Assembly: GCA_016872115.1 (NCBI GenBank)
Contig: VHBC01000021.1
Location: forward strand, 1 to 42,997
Length of the DNA: 42,997 nucleotides
DNA from: Sphingomonadales bacterium
GTDB taxonomy: Bacteria; Bacteroidota; Bacteroidia; Flavobacteriales_D; Crocinitomicaceae
Direction of reading: 5' to 3'
The notes below the pieces were generated by a model. The model was given only the letters and a program-made list of their open reading frames with translations. It did no database searches and was not told the DNA's origin. The position numbers and the translations under genes were made by a program. Shown in pieces: positions 34,501 to 42,997 of this stretch (positions are counted from its first letter, which is position 1; each line of letters begins with the position of its first letter).

Positions 34501-35921
34501 CAAAACTGAAAATAAAGAAAGGTTTGTTCACTACCTAGTTTGAGCCAAATGGCCAGGGCCATACCAAAATAAATGGCAAAGCGAAAGGGTTGCCAGTTCG
34601 GAACGCGCAGTTGGCGTTCGTTGTGACGTAAAAACCAATCGATAGCCAGCAACGATGCGCCTAGAACAAGCAAACTTTTACCGGTCACTTGCCCTAAATT
34701 GTTCCAGTTGCTCAAAATGCCCTGAAGGAAACCCAGCGCGCTGTCTAGGTTATCGGCCCTAAAGAAAATCCAGGCAAAGGTGACAATTCCGAAGGTGGTA
34801 ACCATTTGCCACAGCTCTTTTAGTGAGGGCAAGGTAGCATTTTGGGCTACGGTATCTGTATTATTACGGTTGCGCTTTAGCAATAGTAAGGGTAAAAATG
34901 CGCAAGCATGAATGAAACCCCAAACAATGAAATTCCAGCTTGCACCATGCCAAAAGCCGCTCACTAAAAAGATGATGAATGTATTGCGCACCGCTTTTTG
35001 CGTTCCGGCCCGAGAACCACCTAATGGAATGTAAAGGTAGTCCTTGAACCAAGAGGAAAGCGAAATATGCCAACGGCGCCAAAACTCGGCAATGTCGCGA
35101 GAGAAATACGGGAATCGAAAGTTACTGAGCAGCTCAAACCCAAAAAGTTTGGCGGTGCCAAGTGCAATATCCGAGTAGCCCGAGAAATCGCCGTAAATCT
35201 GAAATGCAAAGCCAACAGCGGCGAGTATCAGCGTGGGGCTGTTGTAGTCGGTATAGTGCGCAAAAATAGGGTCAATAACTTGTGCAATGGTGTCGGCAAT
35301 CAGTACTTTTTTGAAAAGCCCCCAAAGGATGAGTCGACAGCCTTCGAGGGCTTGCGTATAATTGAAAGTTCGCGTCTTTTGCACCTGTGGCAGCAAATGT
35401 CCGGCGCGCTCAATAGGCCCGGCCACCAGCAGCGGAAAAAAGCTCACAAAAACGGCGTAGTCGACAAAACTTTTGACGGGTTTTTGCTGCCCACGGTAAA
35501 TGTCAAATACATAAGACATACCGTGGAAAGTGTAAAAAGAAATCCCGACCGGCAATGCCACATTCAAGAGCAAGGGATCAATATGAAGCCCTAAAAGACC
35601 GAAACCTTCTTGAAATTGAGTGGCGAAGAAATTATAATACTTGAACACCCCTAATATACCGAGGTTATTTATAATGCTGAGCCACAAAAATAATTTGGCT
35701 TTTTGTTTATTGGGCGAAGCCACCCAAAAACCATAAGCGAAGTCTAGGGCGGTACTAAGCATGAGCAGCCCCATGAATTGCCAGCTCCACCAACCATAAA
35801 AAAAGTAACTTGCTACTAAGACCAGTAAGTTTTGTAGCCGTAAAGTACGCTGAAAAACAAACCAATAGAGTGCAAAAACGACTGGTAAAAAAAGTAGAAA
35901 TTCGAATGAGTTGAAAAGCAT
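34500..35921 (-). CDS. MBOAT family O-acyltransferase, AlgI-like
   Basis: The 473-residue multi-pass membrane protein begins MLFNSFEFLLFLPVVFALYW, the standard AlgI/DltB/PatA-type start. It holds the PVGISFYTFHGMSYVFDIYRG signature, SYFPLL-like SFFPLLVAGPIERA, DIAEFWRRWHISLS, and the catalytic H325 in SGFWHGASWNFI. It takes acetyl groups from a cytoplasmic donor across the membrane for O-acetylation of cell-surface polysaccharide. It lies 19 bases after the PHP phosphatase and is coupled to the SGNH partner. The acceptor is probably the polymer made by this operon. Confidence 0.93.
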   Translation of the reverse strand: MLFNSFEFLLFLPVVFALYWFVFQRTLRLQNLLVLVASYFFYGWWSWQFMGLLMLSTALDFAYGFWVASPNKQKAKLFLWLSIINNLGILGVFKYYNFFATQFQEGFGLLGLHIDPLLLNVALPVGISFYTFHGMSYVFDIYRGQQKPVKSFVDYAVFVSFFPLLVAGPIERAGHLLPQVQKTRTFNYTQALEGCRLILWGLFKKVLIADTIAQVIDPIFAHYTDYNSPTLILAAVGFAFQIYGDFSGYSDIALGTAKLFGFELLSNFRFPYFSRDIAEFWRRWHISLSSWFKDYLYIPLGGSRAGTQKAVRNTFIIFLVSGFWHGASWNFIVWGFIHACAFLPLLLLKRNRNNTDTVAQNATLPSLKELWQMVTTFGIVTFAWIFFRADNLDSALGFLQGILSNWNNLGQVTGKSLLVLGASLLAIDWFLRHNERQLRVPNWQPFRFAIYFGMALAIWLKLGSEQTFLYFQF

Positions 35922-35940
35922 TTCAAGCCAAAAATAGCAA

Positions 35941-36684
35941 TTATAGGCTCGGGTTGAGCAGCTTTAAGTTTTCGATAGCGTTAAAAATAGAGGCGTCGAG
36001 GTGTTTTTCGATCATGAGCAGGTGCTCCATGCGGTGGCAATCAGAGCCTAAGAAATCGACGAGTCCTTTTTTGATGAGTTCTTCGGCCATTTTTTTGACG
36101 CCCGGGCCGTAGTGGCCACTCAAAGAACCTAAGTTCACTTGAATTTTGATGTTGCGCTCGCGCAGCTCGGTTACTTTCTCAAAATTGCCATGGTAGTATG
36201 GGTAGCGCTCAAAATGGGCTAAAACCGGTACATAACCAGCTACTTGCAATTCAAACAAGGCTTGGGCTTCGTATTGGCTCGGTCTCAGCATGCTGAATTC
36301 CATGAGCACATAATTTTGCCCGAAGCTCAAGATATTTTTTTCTTTTATTTGAGGTAAGAAGGATTCGTCGCAATAGTATTCAGCAGCAGCTTCAATTTCG
36401 ATCGGAATGTTGAGTGCTTTGAGTTCTTTTTGAACGTCGGCTAAGCCAGAAAGAATGATTTCAGGTGTGTTCGGATGCACTTCACCGAGGATATGTGGCG
36501 TGGTGATCACTTTTCGATAACCAAGCTGTGCAAATTTATTGAGCATGGCAATGCTGTGGTCCATGGTGGGGGCGCCGTCGTCTATGCCAGGAATGAGGTG
36601 CGAGTGCATGTCTACGCCCAATTTTGATAAATCGAAAGGCGTTTTGCGCTTGCTTGGGCCGAAGAGGGACTGTAGGATGCTCAT
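35941..36684 (-). CDS. PHP-type protein-tyrosine phosphatase, CpsB/YwqE family
   Basis: The 247-residue metal-dependent phosphatase of the PHP superfamily has ligands in VDMHSHLIPGIDDG (H27, H29), TTPH, EAAAEYYCDE, VLAHFERYPYY and the GSDCH motif near residue 218. CpsB, Wzb-like and YwqE enzymes dephosphorylate the bacterial tyrosine kinase that controls capsule or exopolysaccharide chain length. No BY-kinase/Wzc gene is in the window, so the partner is probably nearby in the rest of the locus. It overlaps rfbB by 4 bases (ATGA). Confidence 0.9.
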   Translation of the reverse strand: MSILQSLFGPSKRKTPFDLSKLGVDMHSHLIPGIDDGAPTMDHSIAMLNKFAQLGYRKVITTPHILGEVHPNTPEIILSGLADVQKELKALNIPIEIEAAAEYYCDESFLPQIKEKNILSFGQNYVLMEFSMLRPSQYEAQALFELQVAGYVPVLAHFERYPYYHGNFEKVTELRERNIKIQVNLGSLSGHYGPGVKKMAEELIKKGLVDFLGSDCHRMEHLLMIEKHLDASIFNAIENLKLLNPSL

Positions 36685-37697
36685 TTACCTATTTTTTTAA
36701 CCCAATCTTGATTGGCTAAATACCAGTCAATGGTAAGGTTAAGGCCTTCTTCGAAGGTAACAGAAGGTTTCCAGCCAAGTTCGGTTGCCAGTTTGGTGGC
36801 GTCGATGGCGTAGCGTTTGTCGTGGCCAGCGCGGTCGGTAACGTAGGTGATGAGTTCAGCGGATTTTCCTTCAGGGCGGCCCAATTTTTCATCCATGCAA
36901 CGGCAGAGGTAATGCACGAGCTCGAGGTTAGTCCATTCATTGAGGCCACCTACATTATAAGATTCGCCAACGCGGCCGTTGTGGAAAATAGTATCAATGG
37001 CGCTGGCGTGGTCTTCCACCCAAAGCCAGTCGCGGATGTTGTCGCCTTTGCCGTAAACAGGCAGCGGTTTGTTCTCAATGATGTTGTGGATCATGAGGGG
37101 AATGAGTTTTTCTGGAAAATGATGCGAACCGTAGTTGTTAGAGCAATTGCTCATTTTGATTGGCAAGCCGTAGGTATGAAAGTAGGCACGCACGAAATGA
37201 TCCGACGACGCTTTGGAGGCCGAGTAAGGGCTGCGTGGGTCGTAAGCAGTGCTTTCTTCAAATAAGCCGGTGTCGCCGAGGCTGCCGTACACTTCGTCGG
37301 TAGACACATGATGAAACACGTGGTTGGGTTCTTGGCCCCAAACCGCCCGCGCTGCTTGCAAGAGTTGGACGGTGCCCACAACGTTGGTCATGACAAATTC
37401 CATAGGCCCTTCAATGGAGCGGTCTACGTGGCTTTCTGCTGCCAAATGAATTACGTCAGTAATATGATATTCGTTAAAGATGCGTTTAAGGGCAGCTGCA
37501 TCACAGATATCGGCGCGCTCAAAACGGTAGTTATTGGCGCCTTCTACATCTTTAAGGTTTTCTAAATTGCCGGCGTAGGTCAGGTTATCTAAATTGACAA
37601 TCAGGTAGTTAGGGTAATTCTTGACCAAGCGTCTGACGACATGAGAACCAATGAATCCTGCTCCGCCAGTAACGAGTATGTGTTTAGAATAGTTCAT
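36681..37697 (-). CDS. rfbB: dTDP-glucose 4,6-dehydratase
   Basis: The 338-residue SDR enzyme converts dTDP-glucose to dTDP-4-keto-6-deoxyglucose, the branch point to rhamnose and other deoxysugars. Visible: the NAD loop GGAGFIGSHVV, AAESHVDRSIEGP, the catalytic STDEVYGSLG (Thr-Asp-Glu), YSASKASSDH (Tyr-x-x-x-Lys), NCSNNYGSHHFPEKLIPL, and VEDHASAI. The thymidylyltransferase RfbA and the epimerase/reductase RfbC/RfbD are not in the window. The ATG is one base after the stop of the upstream dehydrogenase gene. Confidence 0.96.
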   Translation of the reverse strand: MNYSKHILVTGGAGFIGSHVVRRLVKNYPNYLIVNLDNLTYAGNLENLKDVEGANNYRFERADICDAAALKRIFNEYHITDVIHLAAESHVDRSIEGPMEFVMTNVVGTVQLLQAARAVWGQEPNHVFHHVSTDEVYGSLGDTGLFEESTAYDPRSPYSASKASSDHFVRAYFHTYGLPIKMSNCSNNYGSHHFPEKLIPLMIHNIIENKPLPVYGKGDNIRDWLWVEDHASAIDTIFHNGRVGESYNVGGLNEWTNLELVHYLCRCMDEKLGRPEGKSAELITYVTDRAGHDKRYAIDATKLATELGWKPSVTFEEGLNLTIDWYLANQDWVKKIGK

Positions 37698-37698
37698 T

Positions 37699-38994
37699 TT
37701 ACAACGACCAATACGTCAATTCGTTGATTTTATTGCGGTAAATACCTTTGACGTCCACAAAAATACCTTTTCCATCTTTGAGGAGGCTTTTGAAGTAGTT
37801 CTCGTCGTAGTTGAGGTAATCTTTGTGATTAACTGCCATGATGATCGCATCGTAGTCTGAGCGCAGGCTAGAAACCAAGCTCACGCCGTATTCGTGTTCC
37901 ATTTCGGAAGAATCGGCATGGGGATCTACAACATCTACGTTGATTTGAAATGATTTGAGCTCAGAAATGACGTCAATAACCTTTGAATTGCGGATATCCG
38001 AGACGTTTTCTTTAAAGGTAGCACCCATGACAAGCACATGAGATTCTTGTATGATTTTACCTTGCGCAATGATCTTTTTAGCCGTTTGTTTGCCGATATA
38101 GAAACCCATTGAGTCATTGACGTAGCGCCCTGAATTGATGACTTTGGAATGGTAGCCAACTTGCATGGCTTTGTGCACCAAATAATAAGGGTCAACTCCG
38201 ATGCAATGTCCGCCCACCAAGCCAGGGTAAAACTTGAGAAAGTTCCATTTAGTGCCGGCTGCTTCTAGCACATCAAAAGTATTGATGCCCAATTTATTGA
38301 AGATGATAGAAAGCTCGTTGACCAATGAAATATTGACGTCGCGCTGCGTGTTTTCGACAATTTTGGCGGCTTCGGCCACCTTGATGCTGGTTGCGCGGTG
38401 CACGCCTGCAGTAACAACTAATTCGTAGGTTTGGGCAATCTGATCTAAAGATTCTGAACAACAACCCGAGACAATTTTGATGACGTTTTGTAAAGTGTGT
38501 TCTTTGTCTCCGGGATTGATGCGCTCCGGAGAATAACCTACTTTGAAATCAGTTCTGAATTGCAGGCCAGAAGCTTCTTCGAGGATTGGAATGCAGTCTT
38601 CTTCGGTGCAACCAGGGTAAACGGTCGACTCAAAAACCACGTAATCGCCTTTTTTGAGCACTTGCCCCACGGTGCGGCTTGCACGAAGTAAAGGCTTGAG
38701 GTCTGGTAGGTTTGTGTCATCTATTGGTGTCGGGACCGCTATTATAAAGAATGTAGCTTCTTTTAAGTCGTCTATGTTGGAAGTAAAGGTGATGTCGCGG
38801 TTCTGAAAATCAGCGGCTTCTAGTTCGCGGCTGGGGTCTTCGCCGCGTTGCATTTGGGCAATTCTGCCCGCATTAATGTCAAAACCAATAACGCTGATGC
38901 GCTTGGCAAACTCTAGGGCAATAGGTAAACCCACATAGCCTAGCCCAATGACAGCTAATTTGGTATTTTTATCGATGAGGTTTTGGTAAATCAT
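37699..38994 (-). CDS. UDP-N-acetylhexosamine 6-dehydrogenase (WbpA/WbpO/TviB type)
   Basis: The protein has about 431 residues from the ATG at 38994 (MIYQNLIDKNTKLAVIGLGYVGLP). A GTG 9 bases earlier is also in frame. It is an NAD-dependent UDP-GlcNAc or UDP-GalNAc dehydrogenase giving the uronic acid. Visible: the Rossmann GLGYVGLPIALEFAK, PTPIDDTNLPDL, FESTVYPGC, the YSPERINPGD motif of this subgroup, and the catalytic Cys in GLVGGHCIGVDPYYL. With the wbpB-, wbpD- and wbpE-type genes next to it, UDP-GlcNAc is the more likely substrate. It lies 15 bases after the Gfo/Idh gene. Confidence 0.9.
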   Translation of the reverse strand: MIYQNLIDKNTKLAVIGLGYVGLPIALEFAKRISVIGFDINAGRIAQMQRGEDPSRELEAADFQNRDITFTSNIDDLKEATFFIIAVPTPIDDTNLPDLKPLLRASRTVGQVLKKGDYVVFESTVYPGCTEEDCIPILEEASGLQFRTDFKVGYSPERINPGDKEHTLQNVIKIVSGCCSESLDQIAQTYELVVTAGVHRATSIKVAEAAKIVENTQRDVNISLVNELSIIFNKLGINTFDVLEAAGTKWNFLKFYPGLVGGHCIGVDPYYLVHKAMQVGYHSKVINSGRYVNDSMGFYIGKQTAKKIIAQGKIIQESHVLVMGATFKENVSDIRNSKVIDVISELKSFQINVDVVDPHADSSEMEHEYGVSLVSSLRSDYDAIIMAVNHKDYLNYDENYFKSLLKDGKGIFVDVKGIYRNKINELTYWSL

Positions 38995-39009
38995 GGTAGA
39001 CACAACGGT

Positions 39010-40035
39010 TTAGTGAGAGAATTGCGCATCGCGAACAGCGTAAATGCGCTCAATGATATCGACAACTTTCATGCCTTCCAAGGCGTTGGTAGTTGGTGCC
39101 GTACGGCCTTTGAGTGTGTCGATGACGTTGGTAATAACGTAGTTGTGGTTGGCTGCCGAGCCTTTGTAAGGGCCGTAGTCGTTGCCGGGGTTGGTAGGGG
39201 CAAGTTCGGGCATTTGGTAGCCCGTAATGTTGCAAACTTCTACCTCGTTCATGTATTGCCCACCAATTTTAACAGAACCATTTTGACCAATAATGGTCAT
39301 GCTGGATTCTAAATTTTGGTTGGCAACTGAGGTAGAATAATTGAGGCTACCCATGCCGCCGTTGACAAAATCGAAGCTCACAAAGCCAGAGTCTTCGAAG
39401 TCGGTATAGTCTTGGTGGTTGAAATCGGCAAATTTACCTTTGATGTTTTGGATGTCGCCAAAGAGCCAGTACATGATGTCGATGAAGTGGCTAAATTGGG
39501 TAAAGAGCGTACCGCCGTCTAAATCTTTGGTGCCTTTCCAGCCGCCTGCTTTGTAATAGCGTTCGTCGCGGTTCCAGTAGCAGTTGAGCTGCACCATATA
39601 GATGTCGCCAAGTACTTTGCGGTCGATGAGGTCTTTGATCCAGACCGACGGCGGAGAATAGCGGTTTTGCATAACGCAAAACACTTGCTTAGACACCTGA
39701 AGGGCTTTGTAAATAATGGCTTCGCAACTTGTGGTACTGAGGCCCATGGGTTTTTCGCAGACCACGTGTTTTTTGGCTTCTAAGGCCAATAAGGCTTGGT
39801 CGGCATGCAGGCCGTTGGGCGTGCATACATTGATGACATCGAAGTTGAGGCCGCTGGCCAGAAGGTCTTTGATGTCGGCAAAAAAGGGCACGTTAAAGTC
39901 TTGTGCGTCGCAGGCTTCGGCGCCTCTTGGGTCTACCAAAGCAATGAGCTCACCTTCGGCGTCGCGGCGTATCATTTCGGCGTGGCGCTTACCGATGTGT
40001 CCGGCGCCAACTACGGCAAATTTGATTTTACTCAT
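39010..40035 (-). CDS. wbpB: Gfo/Idh/MocA oxidoreductase, WbpB/WlbA-type
   Basis: The 341-residue NAD-binding enzyme probably oxidises C3 of UDP-GlcNAc-uronic acid to the 3-keto sugar, the substrate of the WbpE aminotransferase. Visible: the N-terminal [31 protein letters not shown], the catalytic-region [11 protein letters not shown] with Glu-Lys-Pro, MQNRYSPP, and [21 protein letters not shown]. Substrate assignment rests mainly on the wbpD/wbpE/wbpA-type neighbours, since Gfo/Idh proteins are diverse. The start overlaps the wbpD stop by 8 bases. Confidence 0.85.
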   Translation of the reverse strand: MSKIKFAVVGAGHIGKRHAEMIRRDAEGELIALVDPRGAEACDAQDFNVPFFADIKDLLASGLNFDVINVCTPNGLHADQALLALEAKKHVVCEKPMGLSTTSCEAIIYKALQVSKQVFCVMQNRYSPPSVWIKDLIDRKVLGDIYMVQLNCYWNRDERYYKAGGWKGTKDLDGGTLFTQFSHFIDIMYWLFGDIQNIKGKFADFNHQDYTDFEDSGFVSFDFVNGGMGSLNYSTSVANQNLESSMTIIGQNGSVKIGGQYMNEVEVCNITGYQMPELAPTNPGNDYGPYKGSAANHNYVITNVIDTLKGRTAPTTNALEGMKVVDIIERIYAVRDAQFSH

Positions 40036-40603
40036 CTATTCTGTTTACTGTTCCGTTGTTTAAACGATATATTTGGCCACTTTCTGGGCAAGTAGCTTGC
40101 CCTTCTGTATCGAATTCGAGGCGGTGCCCGAACTCGGACATCCAGCCAATTTGGCGCGCAGGATTGCCCACCACAAGCGCGTAGGCGGGAATGTGTTTGG
40201 TGACCACTGCGCCAGCGCCAATAAAGGCGTAAGCGCCAATGTCGTGGCCGCAGACAATTGTGGCGTTGGCGCCAATGCTGGCCCCTTGGCCAACATGGGT
40301 GCGCAGGTAGCTATCGCGCCGGTTAACTGCGCTTCGCGGGTTAATAACGTTTGTAAAAACCATAGACGGGCCTAAGAAAACGTCGTCGGCGCAAATGACG
40401 CCAGTGTAGATACTCACGTTGTTCTGGACCTTTACGTTGTTGCCCAAAACCACATCGGGAGAAATCACGACGTTTTGGCCAATTTTGCAATTTTTGCCAA
40501 GGGTGCAGCCGGGCATTAAATGCGAGAAATGCCAAATTTTAGTGCCTTCGCCGATATGGCAGCCAGCATCAATTATAGCGGTTTCGTGGGCAAAGTAGCT
40601 CAT
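40028..40603 (-). CDS. wbpD: UDP-3-amino-GlcNAcA N-acetyltransferase (WbpD/WlbB-type)
   Basis: The 191-residue left-handed beta-helix acetyltransferase adds the 3-N-acetyl group to give UDP-2,3-diacetamido-2,3-dideoxyglucuronic acid. Hexapeptide turns run through the protein ([33 protein letters not shown] repeats). [13 protein letters not shown], the [33 protein letters not shown] block and the [16 protein letters not shown] end are highly characteristic of WbpD/WlbB. It shares one base with the UDP-xylose synthase stop (TAATG) and overlaps wbpB by 8 bases. Confidence 0.94.
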   Translation of the reverse strand: MSYFAHETAIIDAGCHIGEGTKIWHFSHLMPGCTLGKNCKIGQNVVISPDVVLGNNVKVQNNVSIYTGVICADDVFLGPSMVFTNVINPRSAVNRRDSYLRTHVGQGASIGANATIVCGHDIGAYAFIGAGAVVTKHIPAYALVVGNPARQIGWMSEFGHRLEFDTEGQATCPESGQIYRLNNGTVNRIDE

Positions 40604-41589
40604 TATTTAGTGATGTATTGGTCAAAATTGTTGTGGTCGGTCTGGCGCAGTTCGTCTTCGGACAAACTTCTAAAGTAAGCATAAGTACGCTGGAGGCCTT
40701 CTTTGCGATCTATTTTTGGTTCCCAACCGAGCAGTGTGCGCGCTTTGGTGATGTCTGGCTGGCGCTGCTTGGGGTCGTCAATAGGTAAATCTTTGTATAT
40801 GACCTTTTGGTTGGTGCCGGTAAGCGCTATAATTTCTTCGGCAAACTGCCCAATGGTGATTTGATCGGGGTTGCCAATATTTACTGGGTCTGGGCAGTCG
40901 GAATGCAATAAGCGTACAATGCCTTCGATGAGGTCATCAACGTAACAAAAGCTACGCGTTTGCGAGCCATCGCCAAAAATGGTGAGGTCTTCGCCACGGA
41001 GCGCCTGGCCAATAAAAGCTGGCAAGACGCGGCCGTCGTTGAGGCGCATGCGCGGACCGTAGGTATTGAAGATGCGCACAATACGCGTTTCTAGGCTGTG
41101 GTAGGTGTGGTAAGCCATCGTGATGGCTTCTTGGAAGCGTTTGGCTTCGTCGTAGACACCGCGCGGCCCCACAGGATTCACATTGCCCCAATAGCTTTCG
41201 GGTTGTGGGTGCACACTCGGGTCTCCGTAGACCTCAGAGGTGCTGGCAATCATGAGGCGTGCGCCTTTGGCTTTGGCCAGCCCCAGGCAATTGTGGATAC
41301 CCAACGAGCCCACTTTTAGGGTCTGAATCGGAATTTTGAGGTAATCGATGGGGCTCGCCGGCGAGGCAAAATGCAAAATGTAATTAAGCTCGCCTGGTAC
41401 ATGTATGAATTTTGAGACGTCGTGGTTATAAAATTCAAAATGGGCCAAAGTAAATAAGTGCTCAATGTTTTTGAGGCGCCCTGTAATGAGGTTGTCCATG
41501 CCAATAACGTGGTAACCATCTTTGACAAAGCGCTCGCAAAGGTGCGAGCCTAAAAAGCCGGCCGCACCGGTGATTAAAACACGTTTCAT
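40603..41589 (-). CDS. uxs: UDP-glucuronate decarboxylase (UDP-xylose synthase)
   Basis: The 328-residue SDR enzyme converts UDP-glucuronate, the Ugd product, to UDP-xylose. The family signature is unusually clear: [72 protein letters not shown] (with Tyr-x-x-x-Lys), [10 protein letters not shown] and [17 protein letters not shown]. It overlaps ugd by 4 bases, so substrate and product enzymes are made together. Confidence 0.95.
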   Translation of the reverse strand: MKRVLITGAAGFLGSHLCERFVKDGYHVIGMDNLITGRLKNIEHLFTLAHFEFYNHDVSKFIHVPGELNYILHFASPASPIDYLKIPIQTLKVGSLGIHNCLGLAKAKGARLMIASTSEVYGDPSVHPQPESYWGNVNPVGPRGVYDEAKRFQEAITMAYHTYHSLETRIVRIFNTYGPRMRLNDGRVLPAFIGQALRGEDLTIFGDGSQTRSFCYVDDLIEGIVRLLHSDCPDPVNIGNPDQITIGQFAEEIIALTGTNQKVIYKDLPIDDPKQRQPDITKARTLLGWEPKIDRKEGLQRTYAYFRSLSEDELRQTDHNNFDQYITK

Positions 41590-42908
41590 GCGTTTCTGTG
41601 TATTGTTTTTCTTCCGATACTACTATAATAGAAGCCTTTTTCAGTGAGTTCTTCTAAGTCGTAGAGGTTTCTGCCATCAAAGATAACGTTATCAGCCATA
41701 AGGTCTTTCATTGCCCTGAAATTTGGGTTTCTGAAAATACTCCATTCTGTGCAAATCAAGAGCGCATCAGCACCTGCAAGTGCCGCGTATTCGTCGGTAG
41801 CGTATTTGATTTGCTCGCCAAAAATGCCTTTGACATTTTCCATTGCTTCGGGGTCGTAGGCGGTGATTTCTGCACCAGCTTCTAACAAGGCGCGAATCAT
41901 ATACAATGCCGGTGCTTCGCGGATGTCGTCGGTGTCTGGTTTGAAGGCTAAACCCCACACCGCAATTTTTTTGCGGAGTAAATTTCCGCGAAAGAAATTT
42001 TTGATGCGCGGTAGCAATATCGTCTTTTGATCTTCATTGACTTCCATGACCGCCCTTAGGATCTTGAAGTCGTAGTTGTGGTCTGCCCCAGATTTGGCCA
42101 AGGCGTGCACATCTTTCGGAAAACACGAGCCGCCATAGCCTATGCCAGGAAACAAAAAGCGTTTGCCAATGCGGTTGTCTGCGCCAATGCCAATGCGCAC
42201 TTTGTCGACGTCGGCTCCGACAACTTCGCAGAAGTTGGCAATTTCATTCATGAAGGTGATTTTGGTGGCCAAAAAAGAATTGGCTGCATATTTGGTAAGC
42301 TCCGCAGATTTTTCGTCCATAAAATAAATGGGGTTGCCTTGGCGCACAAAAGGCTTGTAGAGGCTTTCCATGATTTTAGCGGCGCGTTCATCTGAGCAGC
42401 CAATTACGACGCGGTCAGGCTTCATGAAGTCAGCCACTGCATAGCCTTCGCGCAAAAATTCAGGGTTCGACACCACTGCAAACTCAACTTTTGCGTTGGC
42501 CGCGATGGCTGCACTTACCTTCTCGGCTGTACCAACGGGTACGGTGCTTTTATCGACGATAACTTTGTAGTCGTTGAGCAATTTACCCAATTGCTCTGCC
42601 ACACCAAGTATATACGATAAATCTGCAGAGCCGTCTTCTCCTGGAGGGGTAGGTAGGGCTAAGAAGATGATTTCTGCATCGGCAATACCTGCTGCTAAGT
42701 CAGTGGTAAAATGCAAGCGGCCCGCTTTGATATTGCGCTCAAAAAGGACGTCAAGCTCGGGCTCGTAAATCGGGATTTCACCCTGCTGCATGCGTGCTAC
42801 CTTCTTGGCATCGATATCGATACACGTGACCATATTACCTGTCTCGGCAAAACAAGTTCCGGTTGCCAAGCCAACATAGCCGGTTCCTATTACTGCAATG
42901 TGTTTCAT
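41586..42908 (-). CDS. ugd: UDP-glucose 6-dehydrogenase
   Basis: This 440-residue enzyme oxidises UDP-glucose twice to UDP-glucuronate. Visible: the N-terminal [66 protein letters not shown], the catalytic Cys in [16 protein letters not shown], and the C-terminal [15 protein letters not shown]. This is a different subgroup from the 37699-38994 dehydrogenase, so the operon carries two distinct nucleotide-sugar dehydrogenases. The ATG overlaps the stop of the aminotransferase gene upstream (ATGA). Confidence 0.96.
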   Translation of the reverse strand: MKHIAVIGTGYVGLATGTCFAETGNMVTCIDIDAKKVARMQQGEIPIYEPELDVLFERNIKAGRLHFTTDLAAGIADAEIIFLALPTPPGEDGSADLSYILGVAEQLGKLLNDYKVIVDKSTVPVGTAEKVSAAIAANAKVEFAVVSNPEFLREGYAVADFMKPDRVVIGCSDERAAKIMESLYKPFVRQGNPIYFMDEKSAELTKYAANSFLATKITFMNEIANFCEVVGADVDKVRIGIGADNRIGKRFLFPGIGYGGSCFPKDVHALAKSGADHNYDFKILRAVMEVNEDQKTILLPRIKNFFRGNLLRKKIAVWGLAFKPDTDDIREAPALYMIRALLEAGAEITAYDPEAMENVKGIFGEQIKYATDEYAALAGADALLICTEWSIFRNPNFRAMKDLMADNVIFDGRNLYDLEELTEKGFYYSSIGRKTIHRNA

Positions 42909-42997
42909 TTAAAAAAAGAAAGTACGTTTTCTATAATATAATGTAGTTGCTGCTCATCCATTTCGGTATGAATCGGCAAGCTAATGACCTGCTCACA
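42905..42997 (-). CDS. DegT/DnrJ/EryC1/StrS aminotransferase, C-terminal end only (probable WbpE)
   Basis: Only the last 30 codons are in the window; the gene continues past the right edge. The peptide CEQVISLPIHTEMDEQQL and the following helix [11 protein letters not shown] match the usual end of the DegT/DnrJ/EryC1/StrS PLP-aminotransferases (V-x-SLPxHxxMxxEQxxYI). TGA overlaps the ugd start by 3 bases. Given wbpB and wbpD next door, the likely role is 3-amination of UDP-3-keto-GlcNAcA (WbpE), but other sugar aminotransferases end the same way. Confidence 0.8.
   Translation of the reverse strand, partial: CEQVISLPIHTEMDEQQLHYIIENVLSFFK

Overview
The window is a stretch of chromosome from a member of the Bacteroidota. 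Three things point there: a full-length SprA (the outer-membrane translocon of the type IX secretion system, T9SS), a peptidase with a T9SS C-terminal sorting domain, and TAnnTTTG promoter boxes in place of E. coli-type -10 boxes. MenA (menaquinone) and a DUF2480 protein fit the same phylum. I cannot name an order or genus. No rRNA, tRNA, CRISPR array, insertion sequence or phage gene was found.

Layout. Positions 1-4271 (minus) hold the first ~1423 codons of a very large secreted protein: signal peptide, probable outer-membrane beta-barrel, twelve cysteine-paired Ig-like repeats of ~90 residues, then a Pro/Lys/Thr linker running off the left edge. Next come a small secreted protein translationally coupled to glycyl-tRNA synthetase (4354-6797, minus) and a divergent cyclase-family hydrolase (6833-7585, plus). 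From 22550 down to 7898 (minus) run sucA-sucB (2-oxoglutarate dehydrogenase E1/E2), maeB, ruvA, sprA and a diamine-type GNAT. Positions 22674-24134 (plus) encode a photolyase-related flavoprotein with none of the expected Fe-S cysteines. This gene converges on a T9SS-sorted trypsin-like peptidase (24138-26552, minus). An orphan OmpR-type response regulator (26609-27295, plus) follows. From 33064 down to 27305 (minus) runs a compact housekeeping cluster: rhomboid protease, DUF2480 protein, menA, etfB, etfA, bifunctional nuclease, nucleoside-type MFS transporter.

From the right edge down to 33129 all genes are on the minus strand, mostly with 1-29 base overlaps, and read as one surface-polysaccharide operon. 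In transcription order: a DegT/WbpE-type aminotransferase tail (cut by the edge), ugd, UDP-xylose synthase, wbpD-type acetyltransferase, wbpB-type dehydrogenase, wbpA/wbpO/tviB-type dehydrogenase, rfbB, a PHP tyrosine phosphatase, an AlgI-like MBOAT O-acetyltransferase, its AlgJ/DltD-like SGNH partner, and a SixA phosphatase. Together these give precursors for UDP-2,3-diacetamido-2,3-dideoxyglucuronic acid, UDP-xylose and dTDP-4-keto-6-deoxyglucose, plus an acetylation module and a phosphatase of the type that controls chain length. Glycosyltransferases, Wzx and Wzy are not in the window.

Most interesting: the cluster-less photolyase; the barrel plus twelve-repeat giant protein; and the co-occurrence of a diacetamido-uronic acid pathway with T9SS machinery and cargo, since in Porphyromonas gingivalis a sugar of this type is the link between T9SS cargo and lipopolysaccharide.
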